From NCBI RefSeq assembly GCF_022341425.1, contig NZ_JABFUC010000001.1:372001-436000 (forward strand): DNA of 64,000 bases. The letters are read 5' to 3'. This DNA comes from Billgrantia campisalis. GTDB taxonomy: Bacteria > Pseudomonadota > Gammaproteobacteria > Pseudomonadales > Halomonadaceae. Below the pieces are notes generated by a model. It saw only the letters and a list, made by a program, of their open reading frames with translations. It did no database searches and was not told the origin of the DNA. Position 1 is the stretch's first letter, and each line of letters opens with the position of its first letter. This document shows positions 24,429 to 33,820 of the stretch, piece by piece. A program made the translations under genes and the position numbers.

Positions 24429-26996
24429 ATGGCAACACTACCCAAGCGAGCGGACGCGGTGATCATCGGCCAGGGAGGCATCGTCGGCGCCTCGGTGGCC
24501 CACCACTTGATCGAGCAGGGCTGGGAGAACCTCGTCGGCCTGGACAGCTCCGCCATTCCCACCGACGTCGGCTCCACCTCCCACGCCTCCGATTTCTGCT
24601 ACATGACCGCCCACGACCCGATGTCGTGCTACACCACCACCTATAGCCGCCGCTTCTATGAGGCCCGCGGTCACTACAGCCGGGTCGGCGGCCTGGAGGT
24701 GGCGCGGGTCGGTGACGACGCCCGCCTCGCGGAACTCAAGCGCAAGGTGGCCTCGGGCAAGGCCTTCGGCACCAACGCCCGCATGATCGGGCCCGACGAG
24801 GCGGTCGAGCGCTTCCCCCTGCTGCAGCGGGAACTGATCCAGGGCGCCCTCTGGGACCCGGACGCCGGCCTGGTGGTGCCGCGCTCCCAGCAGGTGGCCG
24901 GCGAGCTGATCGAGGAGGCGGTGGCCGGGGGGCGGCTGCGGGTCTTCGCCGACACCCCGGCCCTGGATATCGACGTGAAGGACGGCCGAGTGCGCGGTGT
25001 CGACACCCCTCGGGGCTATATCGAAACGCCATTGGTGATCGTCACCGCCGGAATCTGGGGACCGATCCCCGCCGCCATGGGGGGCGCCGCCCTGCCGCTG
25101 ATGCCGGTGGAGCACCCCTTGATGTTCTTCGGCCCCTTCGACGCTTTCGCCGGCAGCGGCCGCGAGATCGGCTACCCGCTGCTCCGGGACCAGGGCAACT
25201 CGGCCTATATGCGCGACACCGGCGACCCCCGCACCACCGAGGGCGGCCAGCTCGAGTGGGGCTACTACGAGCCGACGCAACCGCGCCTGGTGCACCCCCG
25301 CGACATCCTTGGGCGCGACCAGGCGCGGCTGTCGCCCTCCATGCGCGACCTCGACATCGACCAGGTGGCCGACGCCTTCCCCCGGGCCGTGGAGCTGACC
25401 CCGGTGCTCGGCGAGCTGGGCTGGGACGAGAAGCACTCCTTCAACGGCCTGCTGTCGGTCACGGTCGACGGCGGCTCGCTGATCGGCGAATCCCCGGAGA
25501 CCCGCGGGCTCTGGTTCTGCGAGGCGGTCTGGGTCAAGGATGGCCCGGGGATGGGCAAGGTGCTAGCCGACTGGATCACCCAGGGCCGTACCGAGCTCGA
25601 CCCTCACGGCATCGATATCGCCCGCTTCTATCCGGTGCAGAAGACGCCGGACTACGTGCTGGGACGCTGCCGCGAGATCGCCTGCAAGATCTACGACCCG
25701 CCGGTCCACCCCCGCGAGCCCTTCGAGACCGGCCGCAACCTGCGGCGCGGCCCCTTCTGGCCCCGGGAGAAGGAGCTCGGCGGCTACTTCATGGAGACCG
25801 CGGGCTGGGAGCGGGCCCACGGCTATGCGGCCAACGAGTCCCGGCTGAGCCGCTACGCCGAGCGCATTCCCGAGCGCCCCAACGAGTGGGACGCCCGACA
25901 CTTCTGGTGGGTCTCCAACGCCGAGCACCTCGCCCTGAGCGAGGACGTGGGCATGATCAACCTCTCCCACTTCGCCATCTACGACCTCACTGGCCCCGAC
26001 GCCGAGGCGCTGCTGGAGTATCTCTCGGTGGCCAAGGTGGGGGGCGACACGCCGCCGGGCAAGGGGGTCTACACCCACTTCCTGGACGCCTTCGGCGGCG
26101 TCCACTCAGACCTGACCATCGTGCGCCTGGCACCCGACACCTTCCGAGTCATCTGCGGCGGCGACACCGGCCCCCGCGACCGGGTCTGGATCACCCGCAT
26201 GGCCGAGGACCGGGGGCTTAATCGCGTCCACCTCGAGGATCGGACCGACGGGCTGGCTACCCTGGGGCTGTGGGGCCCCAATGCGCGGCGCACCCTGCAG
26301 GCGCTGGCGGACGACCCCCAGGCGCTCTCCCCCGAGCGCTTCCCCTTCGCCACGGCCCGCGAGATCCGCGTGCGGGGGCTGCCGGTATGGGCCTTTCGCA
26401 TCTCCTACGTGGGCGAGCAGGGCTGGGAGCTCTACACCCCCTTCAGCTACGGGCTCGCCCTGTGGGACCTGCTGTTCGAGCAGGGCGTCATCCCGGTGGG
26501 CATCGAGACCTACGCCAACAGCCGCCGCCTGGAGAAGAGCCTGCGGCTGCAAAACGTCGACCTGCTCACCGAGTACAACCTCCTGGAAGCGGGCCTGGCC
26601 CGGCCCCGGGTCAAGCCCGCCGACTTTCACGGCAAGGCCGCCCACCTGGAGCAGCGCAACCGGGAACGACAGCCCGCCTACCTGTGCACCCTGACCCTGC
26701 GCGAACACCGGGACGCCCTGGGCGTGGCCCGCTACCCGGTGGGGCATTCGCCGATCCTCGACCCGGCCAGCGGCGAGGTGCTGGTGGACGCCCTGGGGCG
26801 GCGCTCCTACGTGACCAGCATCGCCTACGGCCCCTCGGTGGGCGAGATCATCGCCCTGGGCTACCTGCCGGTGGAGCACGCCCGGGTCGGTCATACCCTG
26901 AGCATGGAGTACTTCGGCGAGCACTACCCGCTCCGGGTCGAAGCCGTGGGCTACCGGGCCCTCTACGACCCCGATAACCAGCGACCCAAGAGCTGA
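24429..26996 (+). CDS. FAD-dependent oxidoreductase fused to GcvT domains (dimethylglycine/sarcosine dehydrogenase family)
   Basis: An 855-residue multidomain enzyme. Residues 10-370 are a DAO-type FAD domain with dinucleotide site GQGGIVG (14-20) and His52 in GSTSHASDF, the position of the covalent flavin histidine in dimethylglycine dehydrogenase. Residues about 375-430 are the FAO_M bridge, 435-700 the GcvT folate domain and 730-840 the GcvT C-terminal barrel. Enzymes of this plan oxidise an N-methyl group and pass the one-carbon unit to tetrahydrofolate as 5,10-methylene-THF. GGGGGAG precedes the ATG. The GbdR-like regulator and formate-THF ligase downstream support a one-carbon role; the exact N-methyl substrate is unknown. 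Confidence 0.85.
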   Translation: MATLPKRADAVIIGQGGIVGASVAHHLIEQGWENLVGLDSSAIPTDVGSTSHASDFCYMTAHDPMSCYTTTYSRRFYEARGHYSRVGGLEVARVGDDARLAELKRKVASGKAFGTNARMIGPDEAVERFPLLQRELIQGALWDPDAGLVVPRSQQVAGELIEEAVAGGRLRVFADTPALDIDVKDGRVRGVDTPRGYIETPLVIVTAGIWGPIPAAMGGAALPLMPVEHPLMFFGPFDAFAGSGREIGYPLLRDQGNSAYMRDTGDPRTTEGGQLEWGYYEPTQPRLVHPRDILGRDQARLSPSMRDLDIDQVADAFPRAVELTPVLGELGWDEKHSFNGLLSVTVDGGSLIGESPETRGLWFCEAVWVKDGPGMGKVLADWITQGRTELDPHGIDIARFYPVQKTPDYVLGRCREIACKIYDPPVHPREPFETGRNLRRGPFWPREKELGGYFMETAGWERAHGYAANESRLSRYAERIPERPNEWDARHFWWVSNAEHLALSEDVGMINLSHFAIYDLTGPDAEALLEYLSVAKVGGDTPPGKGVYTHFLDAFGGVHSDLTIVRLAPDTFRVICGGDTGPRDRVWITRMAEDRGLNRVHLEDRTDGLATLGLWGPNARRTLQALADDPQALSPERFPFATAREIRVRGLPVWAFRISYVGEQGWELYTPFSYGLALWDLLFEQGVIPVGIETYANSRRLEKSLRLQNVDLLTEYNLLEAGLARPRVKPADFHGKAAHLEQRNRERQPAYLCTLTLREHRDALGVARYPVGHSPILDPASGEVLVDALGRRSYVTSIAYGPSVGEIIALGYLPVEHARVGHTLSMEYFGEHYPLRVEAVGYRALYDPDNQRPKS

Positions 26997-27024
26997 CCCG
27001 CCAAGGCCGCCACGCCGATCGCCC

Positions 27025-28074
27025 TCAGCGCTCGCCCTGCGGCGCGTCCTGGGCTGGACCGGCCTGGGGCGCGACCTCGGATTCGTCGGGCTGACGGTCG
27101 CGGCGGCGCTTGCGCTCCCCGCTCGGCGAATGCCCGAAGCGGTCGTGGTAACACTTGGAGAAGTGGGGCGGGGAAATGAACCCGCAGGCCAGCGCCACCT
27201 CGGTGATCGGCATATGGGTCTGGCGCAGCAGCAGCCGGGCCCGCGCCAGGCGCAGCTCCAGGTAGTACTTCAGCGGCGGGCAGTCGACGTAGCGCTGGAA
27301 CAGCCGCTCCAGCTGGCGCCGCGACAGATCGGCATAGCTCGCCAGTTCGTCCAGGGAGAGCGGCTCCTGGAGGTTGGCCTCCATCAGGGTGGCGACCTCC
27401 TCCAGCTTGGGATGGCTATGCCCCAGGCGCACCCGCAGCGGCAGACGCTGGTGATCCCCGGTTCCGCGAATCCGCTCGTGGATGAACTCCTCGGCGATGG
27501 CCTCGGCCAGCTCCAGCCCCTGCTGGCGAGCGATCAGGGTCAGCATCATGTCCAGCGGGGCGATCCCGCCGGAGCTGGTGTAGCGGTCGCGATCCAGCAC
27601 GAACAGCTCCGTGGTGAAGGTCACCGCCGGAAACAGCAGCGCCTCTTGGATGCTCGAAAAATGCTCCCAGTGCAGGGTACAGCGATAGCCGTCGAGCAGC
27701 CCCGCCTTGGCGAGCACATAGCCGCCGGTGCAGACCGCCCCCAGGGGCGTGCGGCCCGCGGCGAGCCGGCGCAGCCAGACGAGCGTGTCGCGCTCGCAGT
27801 GGTCCTGAACCTCGACGCCGGCACACACCAGCAGCAGGTCCAGCGCCGGGGCATCGGCCATGGCGTGATCCGCCGCCGTCGCCAGACCGCTGCTGGCGCG
27901 CACCGGGGCGCCGTCGCGACTCACCAGGTGCCAGGCATAGAGGGGCCGGTCGCTGAGGTGGTTGGCCATGCGCAGCGGCTCCAGCGCCGCGGAGAAGGCC
28001 AGCTGGGAGAACCCCGGAACCAGCAGGAAGCCGATATTGCGCTTGTCAGGTGACGGCGCGGCAGCGGGAGCCAT
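27025..28074 (-). CDS. GlxA/GbdR-type AraC family transcriptional regulator
   Basis: A 349-residue regulator. An N-terminal DJ-1/PfpI-like amidotransferase-fold sensor (about residues 15-185, starting LLVPGFSQLAFSAALEPL) is followed by a C-terminal AraC double helix-turn-helix (about 225-325: LSLDELASYADLSRRQLERL and ITEVALACGFISPPHFSKCY). SSGGIAPLDMMLTLIA and the EEFIHERIRGTGDHQR linker are typical of the GbdR/CdhR group, which senses glycine betaine, dimethylglycine or carnitine-derived ligands. It ends convergently on the FAD-GcvT gene and is divergent from fhs, so it is the natural candidate controller of this module. The charged C-terminal tail is low complexity. Confidence 0.87.
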   Translation of the reverse strand: MAPAAAPSPDKRNIGFLLVPGFSQLAFSAALEPLRMANHLSDRPLYAWHLVSRDGAPVRASSGLATAADHAMADAPALDLLLVCAGVEVQDHCERDTLVWLRRLAAGRTPLGAVCTGGYVLAKAGLLDGYRCTLHWEHFSSIQEALLFPAVTFTTELFVLDRDRYTSSGGIAPLDMMLTLIARQQGLELAEAIAEEFIHERIRGTGDHQRLPLRVRLGHSHPKLEEVATLMEANLQEPLSLDELASYADLSRRQLERLFQRYVDCPPLKYYLELRLARARLLLRQTHMPITEVALACGFISPPHFSKCYHDRFGHSPSGERKRRRDRQPDESEVAPQAGPAQDAPQGER

Positions 28075-28314
28075 GGGACCTCCTCAGGCTGGGTATCAGT
28101 CAAACTAAGATTACCGACAACCGATGCATCGCGATAGTTGCGCCAACCAACGCCAGGGCCGAGAGTCAAATAGCGCATGCCTGCGCCCTCGACCCGGCGA
28201 CTGTCGCTGCGACGACGCCGCCCGACGCCGGCACGCAAACCCGAACGAGCGGCAGCGCGAATACTGGGCGTACGGTCATACGACGCGCGGATCGACACTT
28301 CAGGAGGCAGGGCG

Positions 28315-30060
28315 ATGGCGACGCATTCCCCCGATATCCAGCCGACGCAGCCGCGGCTGCCCGACAACCTCAACATCGCCCGCGGCGCACGGCTGTGGCC
28401 GATCGAGGAGATCGCCCACCGCCTGGGACTTCCCGGGGAGGCGGTGGAGCCCTATGGCCGCGGCATCGCCAAGCTGGACCTCTCCGCCGTGGATGCCCTG
28501 GCCGCACGGCCCAGGGGGCGCTACGTGGTGGTCTCGGCGATCACCCCCACTCCGCTCGGCGAGGGCAAGACCACCACCGCCATCGGCCTGGTCCAGGGCC
28601 TGCAGCAGCGCGGCCATACCGCCACCGTGACCCTGCGCCAGCCCTCCCTGGGCCCGACCCTGGGGCTCAAGGGCGGCGCTGCCGGCGGCGGCTACAGCCA
28701 GGTGGTGCCGATGGAGCGCATCAACCTGCACCTGACCGGCGACATCCACGCGGTGACCGCCGCCCACAACCTGCTCGCCGCCATGATCGACAGCCACCTC
28801 TACCATGGCCGCGGGGTCGACCTGGACCCCGAGAGCGTGTGCTGGCCGCGGGTGATGGACCTCAACGACCGCGCCCTGCGCCGGATCGTCATCGGGCTCG
28901 GCCCCCGCGCCGACGGCGTCACCCGCCAGAGCGGCTTCGAGATCACCGCCGCCTCCGAGGTCATGGCGGTGCTCGCCCTGGCCGACTCGGTGGTGGACCT
29001 GCGCCGCCGCCTGGGACGCATCGTGGTGGGCCAGACCCGCCAGGGGGAGGCGGTGACCGCCGAGGCGATCGGCGCCGCCGGTGCCATGACCGCCCTGCTC
29101 AAGGAGGCGATCAAGCCCAACCTGCTGCAGACCCTGGAGCACGCCCCGGCGCTGATCCACACCGGGCCCTTCGGCAATATCGCCCACGGCAACTCCTCGA
29201 TACTGGCCGACCGCATCGGCCTGCACGGCAGCGACTTCCTGGTCACCGAGGCGGGCTTCGGCGCGGACATGGGGGCGGAGCGCTTCTTCAACATCAAGTG
29301 CCGCGCCTCGGGCCTGGTACCGGATGCGGCGGTGCTGGTGGTCACCGTGCGGGCCCTGAAGTACCACTCCGGACGCTACGCGGTGACCCCCGGCAGGCCG
29401 CTGCCCGAGGGCATGCAGGCGGAAAGCCCCGAGGACGTGCGGGCCGGGGCGTCCAACCTGCTCAAGCAGATCGACAACATCCGCGCCCACGGCGTCACCC
29501 CGGTGGTGGCGATCAACGCCTTCCCGAGCGACTTCGCCAGCGAACACGCAGCCATCGTCGACATCGCCCGGAAGGCCGGGGTCAGCGCCGCCGTCTCGAC
29601 CCATGTCCGCGACGGCGGCGCCGGCGCGGTGGAACTGGCCGAGGCGCTGATCGAGGCCATCGACGTGGCCGACGAAGCCGGGAACGGCTTCCGCTTTCTC
29701 TACCCCGACGAGATGCCCCTGGACGCCAAGATCGAGCGCATCGCCACCCGGATCTACGGCGCCGCCGACGTGGCCTTCAGCCCCGAGGCCCGCCGCCAGC
29801 TCGACGCCTACCAGCAGCAGGGTCACGGCCGGCTGCCGGTATGCGTCGCCAAGACCCACCTGTCGCTCACCGCGGATGCTACCCGGCCCGGCGCGCCCGA
29901 GGGCTGGACCCTGCCGGTGCGCGAGGTGCGGCTCTCCGCCGGCGCCGGCTTCGTCTACGCCCTGTGCGGCGATATCCGCACCATGCCGGGCCTGGGCGCC
30001 GACCCCGCCGCGGCGCACATCGACGTCGACGCCAACGGCGAGATCACCGGGCTGTTTTAA
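28315..30060 (+). CDS. fhs: Formate-tetrahydrofolate ligase
   Basis: A 581-residue ATP-dependent ligase making 10-formyl-THF from formate. The P-loop TPTPLGEGKTTTAIGL lies at about residues 78-93. TLRQPSLGPTLGLKGGAAGG, MIDSHLYHG and VTEAGFGADMGAE are conserved family segments. Length is slightly above the usual 555-560. AGGAGG lies eight bases before the ATG at 28315. Within this module it would recapture formate or serve demethylation by interconverting folate one-carbon forms. It is one gene away from a second folate oxidoreductase and lies divergent from the GbdR-like regulator with a 240-bp gap. Confidence 0.94.
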   Translation: MATHSPDIQPTQPRLPDNLNIARGARLWPIEEIAHRLGLPGEAVEPYGRGIAKLDLSAVDALAARPRGRYVVVSAITPTPLGEGKTTTAIGLVQGLQQRGHTATVTLRQPSLGPTLGLKGGAAGGGYSQVVPMERINLHLTGDIHAVTAAHNLLAAMIDSHLYHGRGVDLDPESVCWPRVMDLNDRALRRIVIGLGPRADGVTRQSGFEITAASEVMAVLALADSVVDLRRRLGRIVVGQTRQGEAVTAEAIGAAGAMTALLKEAIKPNLLQTLEHAPALIHTGPFGNIAHGNSSILADRIGLHGSDFLVTEAGFGADMGAERFFNIKCRASGLVPDAAVLVVTVRALKYHSGRYAVTPGRPLPEGMQAESPEDVRAGASNLLKQIDNIRAHGVTPVVAINAFPSDFASEHAAIVDIARKAGVSAAVSTHVRDGGAGAVELAEALIEAIDVADEAGNGFRFLYPDEMPLDAKIERIATRIYGAADVAFSPEARRQLDAYQQQGHGRLPVCVAKTHLSLTADATRPGAPEGWTLPVREVRLSAGAGFVYALCGDIRTMPGLGADPAAAHIDVDANGEITGLF

Positions 30061-30094
30061 GCCTGGTCCGAAAAGTTGGCAAGCGGCAGGCAGC

Positions 30095-31441
30095 CTAGAC
30101 GCTCAGCAGCAGAAACTCCCGCTCCCAGGAGCTGATCACTCGCTTATAGTTCTCGTTCTCCACCCGCTTCACCGCCACGTAGCCGGTCACGAACCGCTGC
30201 CCCATATGGCGCTGTAGCTCGCTGCAGTGCTCCATGCGCTCCAGCGCCTGCTCCAGGGTAAAGGGCAGGCGCATGTTGCGTCGCTCGAAGGCGCGTCCCT
30301 GCACCGGCGCCGAGGGATTGAGCCCATGTACCATGCCGAGATAGCCGCACAGCAGGCTGCCGGCAATGGCCAGGTAGGCGTTGGCATCGGCGCCCGGCAG
30401 GCGATTCTCGATGCGGCGGTTCTGCGCGGAAGAATCGGGGACGCGCAGGCCACAGGTGCGATTCTCCTCGCCCCACTCGACGTTGACCGGCGCCGAGGTG
30501 TCGGGCAGGAAACGGCGGAAGGAGTTGACGTTGGGCGCCATCAGCGGCAGCGCCTCGGGAATATAGCGCTGCAGGCCGCCGATATGGTGCAGAAACAGCT
30601 GGCTCATGCCGCCGTCGTCGTTGGCGAACACGCTGCGCCCGGTCTCGACATCGACCACGCTCTGGTGGATATGCATGGCGCTTCCCGGCTCGTTGGTCAC
30701 CGGCTTGGCCATGAAGGTGGCGGCCACATCGTGCTTGAGCGCCGCCTCGCGCAGGGTACGCTTGAATAGGAAGACCTGGTCGGCCAGTTCGAGCGGGTCG
30801 CCGTGACGGAAGTTGATCTCCATCTGGGCGGTGCCCTCCTCGTGGATCAGGGTATCGATATCCAGCCCCTGGGCCTCGCACCAGTCGTACATGTCCTCGA
30901 ACAGCGGGTCGAACTCGTTGGCGGCATCGATGGAGAAGGACTGGCGGCCGGTCTCCTGACGCCCGCTGCGCCCGATGGGCGGCTGCAGCGGCAGGTCCGG
31001 GTCCTCGCAGCGCTTGGTCAGGTAGAACTCCATCTCCGGGGCCACGATCGGCTTCCAGCCCTGGGCCGCATAGAGCGCCAGCACCCGCTTGAGCTGGTTG
31101 CGACAGGAGAGCTCGATGGGATTGCCCCGCTTGTCATGGCAGTCGTGAATCACCTGGGCGGTGGGCTCCAGCGCCCAGGGCACCGGGTAGATGGCGGCCG
31201 GGTCCGGCCGGCACAGCATGTCGATGTCGGCAGGATCGAGCAGCGAGTAGTAGATGTCATCGTCCACGTAGTCGCCGGTCACGGTCTGCAGCAGCACGCT
31301 CTCGGGCAGGCGCATGCCCTTCTCGGCCACGAACTTGGAGACCGGCGTAATCTTGCCCCGGGCGATGCCGGTGATATCGCTGACCAGGCACTCCACTTCG
31401 GTGATGTTGCGCTCCTTGAGCCAGCTTTCCAGATCTTTCAT
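30095..31441 (-). CDS. Gamma-glutamylputrescine synthetase-like glutamine synthetase family protein (copy 2)
   Basis: A 448-residue ligase, the same length as the copy at 8463 and identical over long blocks, for example EFDPLFEDMYDWCEAQGLDI and AKPVTNEPGSAMHIHQS. GGGAGG precedes ATG 31441. Differences cluster in the last 40 residues and in a few codons. It converges on fhs and follows moeB with a 96-bp gap, so it may be expressed with lrp and moeB. In this folate-rich setting an N-methylamine acceptor is conceivable, but the similarity to copy 1 argues for the same amine class. Substrate undetermined. Confidence 0.82.
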   Translation of the reverse strand: MKDLESWLKERNITEVECLVSDITGIARGKITPVSKFVAEKGMRLPESVLLQTVTGDYVDDDIYYSLLDPADIDMLCRPDPAAIYPVPWALEPTAQVIHDCHDKRGNPIELSCRNQLKRVLALYAAQGWKPIVAPEMEFYLTKRCEDPDLPLQPPIGRSGRQETGRQSFSIDAANEFDPLFEDMYDWCEAQGLDIDTLIHEEGTAQMEINFRHGDPLELADQVFLFKRTLREAALKHDVAATFMAKPVTNEPGSAMHIHQSVVDVETGRSVFANDDGGMSQLFLHHIGGLQRYIPEALPLMAPNVNSFRRFLPDTSAPVNVEWGEENRTCGLRVPDSSAQNRRIENRLPGADANAYLAIAGSLLCGYLGMVHGLNPSAPVQGRAFERRNMRLPFTLEQALERMEHCSELQRHMGQRFVTGYVAVKRVENENYKRVISSWEREFLLLSV

Positions 31442-31537
31442 GGGACCCTCCCGTTGCGCCGAGCATTCAAGTCTTGGGCCATCAGGGCTCGCCATGGAAG
31501 GCCGCGGCCGAGCCGCCAAACGCGGGCCCCGGCGGGC

Positions 31538-32287
31538 TCAGGACGCCGCGCAGACCGGACAGGCCGGGTCGCGGGGAACGCGAAAGTGGCGCCACTGTCC
31601 GCTCAGACCATCGAAGGTGGAGAGCCCGCGGTGGGGCGTCCCGGCGCCGCTGAGCAGTTTGATCGCCTCGAGCGCCTGAAAGCTGCCGATCAGCCCCACC
31701 AGCGGCGCTACCACGCCGCTCTCCGCACAGGAGAGCGCTTCGTCGCCGCTGCCGTCCGGCGGATAGAGGCAGGCGTAGCAGGGGCACTCGGTGTCGCGCG
31801 GGTCGAAGACGGCCAGCTGCCCGGAGAAGCGAATCGCCGCCCCGGAAACCAGCGGCACGCCCGCGCGGCGGCAGGCGGCATTGATCGCATAGCGGCTGGA
31901 GAAGCGGTCGGTGCAGTCCAGCACCAGATCGGCGGCCGCCACCGCGGCCTCCATGGCCGCGCCGTCCAGGTGCTCATCGAGCACCGCGATCTCGCAGCCG
32001 GGGTTGAGCGCCAGCGCCGCCTCCCGGGCGGAGTCGGCCTTGTTGCGCCCCAGGTCGGCCATGCCGTGGGCGATCTGGCGCTGCAGGTTGGAGAGTTCCA
32101 CCGCATCGGCATCGGCAAGCGTCAGGTGCCCCACCCCGGCGGCAGCCAGGTAGAGCGCCACCGGCGAGCCCAGGCCGCCGGCCCCCACCACCAGCGCCCG
32201 GGAGGCGAGCAGCCGCTCCTGGCCGACGATGTCGATCGATTCGAGCATGATCTGCCGGCTGTAGCGCAGCAGCGCCTCATCGTTCAT
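31538..32287 (-). CDS. moeB: Molybdopterin-synthase adenylyltransferase MoeB / HesA-ThiF family
   Basis: A 249-residue ThiF-fold enzyme that adenylates the C terminus of a sulfur-carrier protein such as MoaD. The nucleotide site VVGAGGLGSPVALYLAAAGV is at about residues 33-52. Zinc-binding pairs CYAC and CPVC are both present, as in MoeB. Its position downstream of prmC-prfA-hemA matches the Pseudomonas order, where moeB follows prmC. Here an Lrp-type gene lies between. The ATG at 32287 is five bases after the lrp stop, suggesting translational coupling; no strong ribosome site is visible. Confidence 0.9.
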   Translation of the reverse strand: MNDEALLRYSRQIMLESIDIVGQERLLASRALVVGAGGLGSPVALYLAAAGVGHLTLADADAVELSNLQRQIAHGMADLGRNKADSAREAALALNPGCEIAVLDEHLDGAAMEAAVAAADLVLDCTDRFSSRYAINAACRRAGVPLVSGAAIRFSGQLAVFDPRDTECPCYACLYPPDGSGDEALSCAESGVVAPLVGLIGSFQALEAIKLLSGAGTPHRGLSTFDGLSGQWRHFRVPRDPACPVCAAS

Positions 32288-32292
32288 CGTGA

Positions 32293-32793
32293 TCACTTGC
32301 CGTCGAGCTCCTCGATGTCGGGCACATAGAGGGAGAACTCCTCCTTGACCTCCTCCATCACCACATAGCTCTTGGACTCCTTGACGCCCGGCAGGGTCAG
32401 CACCACGTCGCCGAGCAGCTGGCGGTAGGCCGACATCTCGGGGATGCGGCACTTGAGAATATAGTCGAACTGCCCCGACACCAGGTGGCACTCCTGGATC
32501 TGCGGCAGCCGGGCCACGGCGCGACGAAACTCATCGAATACCGCCGGCGACTGGGTCTCCAGGCTGATCTCCACGAACACCAGCAGATTGGCCTTCAGGG
32601 CGCGGGGATCGAGCACCGCCTTGTAGCCGCGGATCACCCCTGCCCGCTCGAGACGCTTGACACGCTCCAGGCAGGGGGTGGTGGAGAGTCCGACCTGAGC
32701 GGCCAGGTCCACGTAGGAGATGCGGGCATTCTCCTGCAGACAGCGCAGGATCTTGAGGTCGATACGGTCGAGCGAGCGGGTCTTGGCTTTCAT
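32293..32793 (-). CDS. lrp: Leucine-responsive regulator, Lrp/AsnC family
   Basis: A 166-residue regulator. An N-terminal winged helix-turn-helix (residues about 8-60, LDRIDLKILRCLQENARISY, VGLSTTPCLERVKRLE) precedes the ligand-binding RAM domain (about 70-150). Long agreement with E. coli Lrp (IQECHLVSGQFDYILKCR, MSAYRQLLGDVVLTLPGV, YVVMEEVKEE) supports the global Lrp rather than a minor AsnC paralogue. MKAKTRSLD was taken as start; an upstream in-frame extension is unlike the family. It splits the normally adjacent prmC and moeB. Confidence 0.9.
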   Translation of the reverse strand: MKAKTRSLDRIDLKILRCLQENARISYVDLAAQVGLSTTPCLERVKRLERAGVIRGYKAVLDPRALKANLLVFVEISLETQSPAVFDEFRRAVARLPQIQECHLVSGQFDYILKCRIPEMSAYRQLLGDVVLTLPGVKESKSYVVMEEVKEEFSLYVPDIEELDGK

Positions 32794-32974
32794 TATCGTA
32801 TTGGGCAAACCGGTCAGGATGAATGATAGATGTCGGCACGGCAGCAAATCGAACTGAAAAACAGCGGCAATCCTCCCCGCCGCTGGTGTTCGGTCTCACA
32901 AACACGCCGACTATCGGAATTATTTCCTGAACAGGTGTACCACAGCGAGCCCCAGGGGCTCCAGTCAAGCCCAC

Positions 32975-33820
32975 TCAACGCGGGTCGCAAACCCGCCCCA
33001 GCGTCACCCGCTCATGTCCCGACAGGTCGCGACGGCTCGCCACCTCGAGATAGCCGGCCGCCCCCAGCAGCGCCCGCACCGCGGCCGCCTGATCATGGCC
33101 ATGCTCCATGGCCAGCCAGCCGCCGGGCACCAGGTGGGCCGGCGCGGTAGCGGCCAGATGGCGCAGATCGGCCAGACCGCCGGCATCGGCCACCAGGGCA
33201 CTGCGCGGCTCGAAGCGCACGTCGCCTCGCGCCAGGTGAGGGTCGCTTACGTCGATGTAGGGCGGATTGGCGACGATCAGCTCGAAGGCCTCTCCGGCGA
33301 GGGCCGAGAACCAGTCGCTCTCGAGAAAGCGCGCGTTGGCGATCGCCAGGCGTTGGGCGTTGGCCGCGGCCAGGGCCACCGCGCGCGGCTCGCGGTCGAC
33401 CCCGGTCACCGCCCAGCCGGGGCGCTCGCTGGCGAAGGCCAGGGCAATGGCGCCGGTGCCGGTGCCCAGGTCGAGCAGGCGCCCGCGAGGCGCAGCGGCC
33501 AGCTCAAGGGCCGCCTCCACCAGCGTCTCGGTATCGGGTCGCGGAATCAGGGTGCTGGGGTCGGTGGCAAGCGTCAGCCCCCAGAACTCGCGTTCGCCGC
33601 AGAGGTGTGCCACCGGATGGCCCGCCGCGCGCGCCGCCACCAGCGCCTCGAAGCGGGCCCGGGCGAATCCCGCTGCCTCCCGGTCGCCCCAGGTGTAGAG
33701 CCAGGTGCGGTCGACCGCCAGCACATGGCAGAGCAGCACCTCGGCGTCCAGCCGGGCACTCGGCGAGCCCGCCGCCGCCAGGCGCTCGGCGGCCCGCGCC
33801 AGTAGCCGATCCAGGCGCAT
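32975..33820 (-). CDS. prmC: Peptide chain release factor N5-glutamine methyltransferase
   Basis: A 281-residue SAM-dependent enzyme that methylates the glutamine of the GGQ motif in release factors. The SAM site LDLGTGTGAIALAFA and the catalytic NPPY (in LIVANPPYIDVSD) are intact, and a helical N-terminal domain precedes them. Its ATG shares one base with the prfA stop codon (33820), so the enzyme and its substrate are translated together, the usual arrangement. Confidence 0.95.
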   Translation of the reverse strand: MRLDRLLARAAERLAAAGSPSARLDAEVLLCHVLAVDRTWLYTWGDREAAGFARARFEALVAARAAGHPVAHLCGEREFWGLTLATDPSTLIPRPDTETLVEAALELAAAPRGRLLDLGTGTGAIALAFASERPGWAVTGVDREPRAVALAAANAQRLAIANARFLESDWFSALAGEAFELIVANPPYIDVSDPHLARGDVRFEPRSALVADAGGLADLRHLAATAPAHLVPGGWLAMEHGHDQAAAVRALLGAAGYLEVASRRDLSGHERVTLGRVCDPR

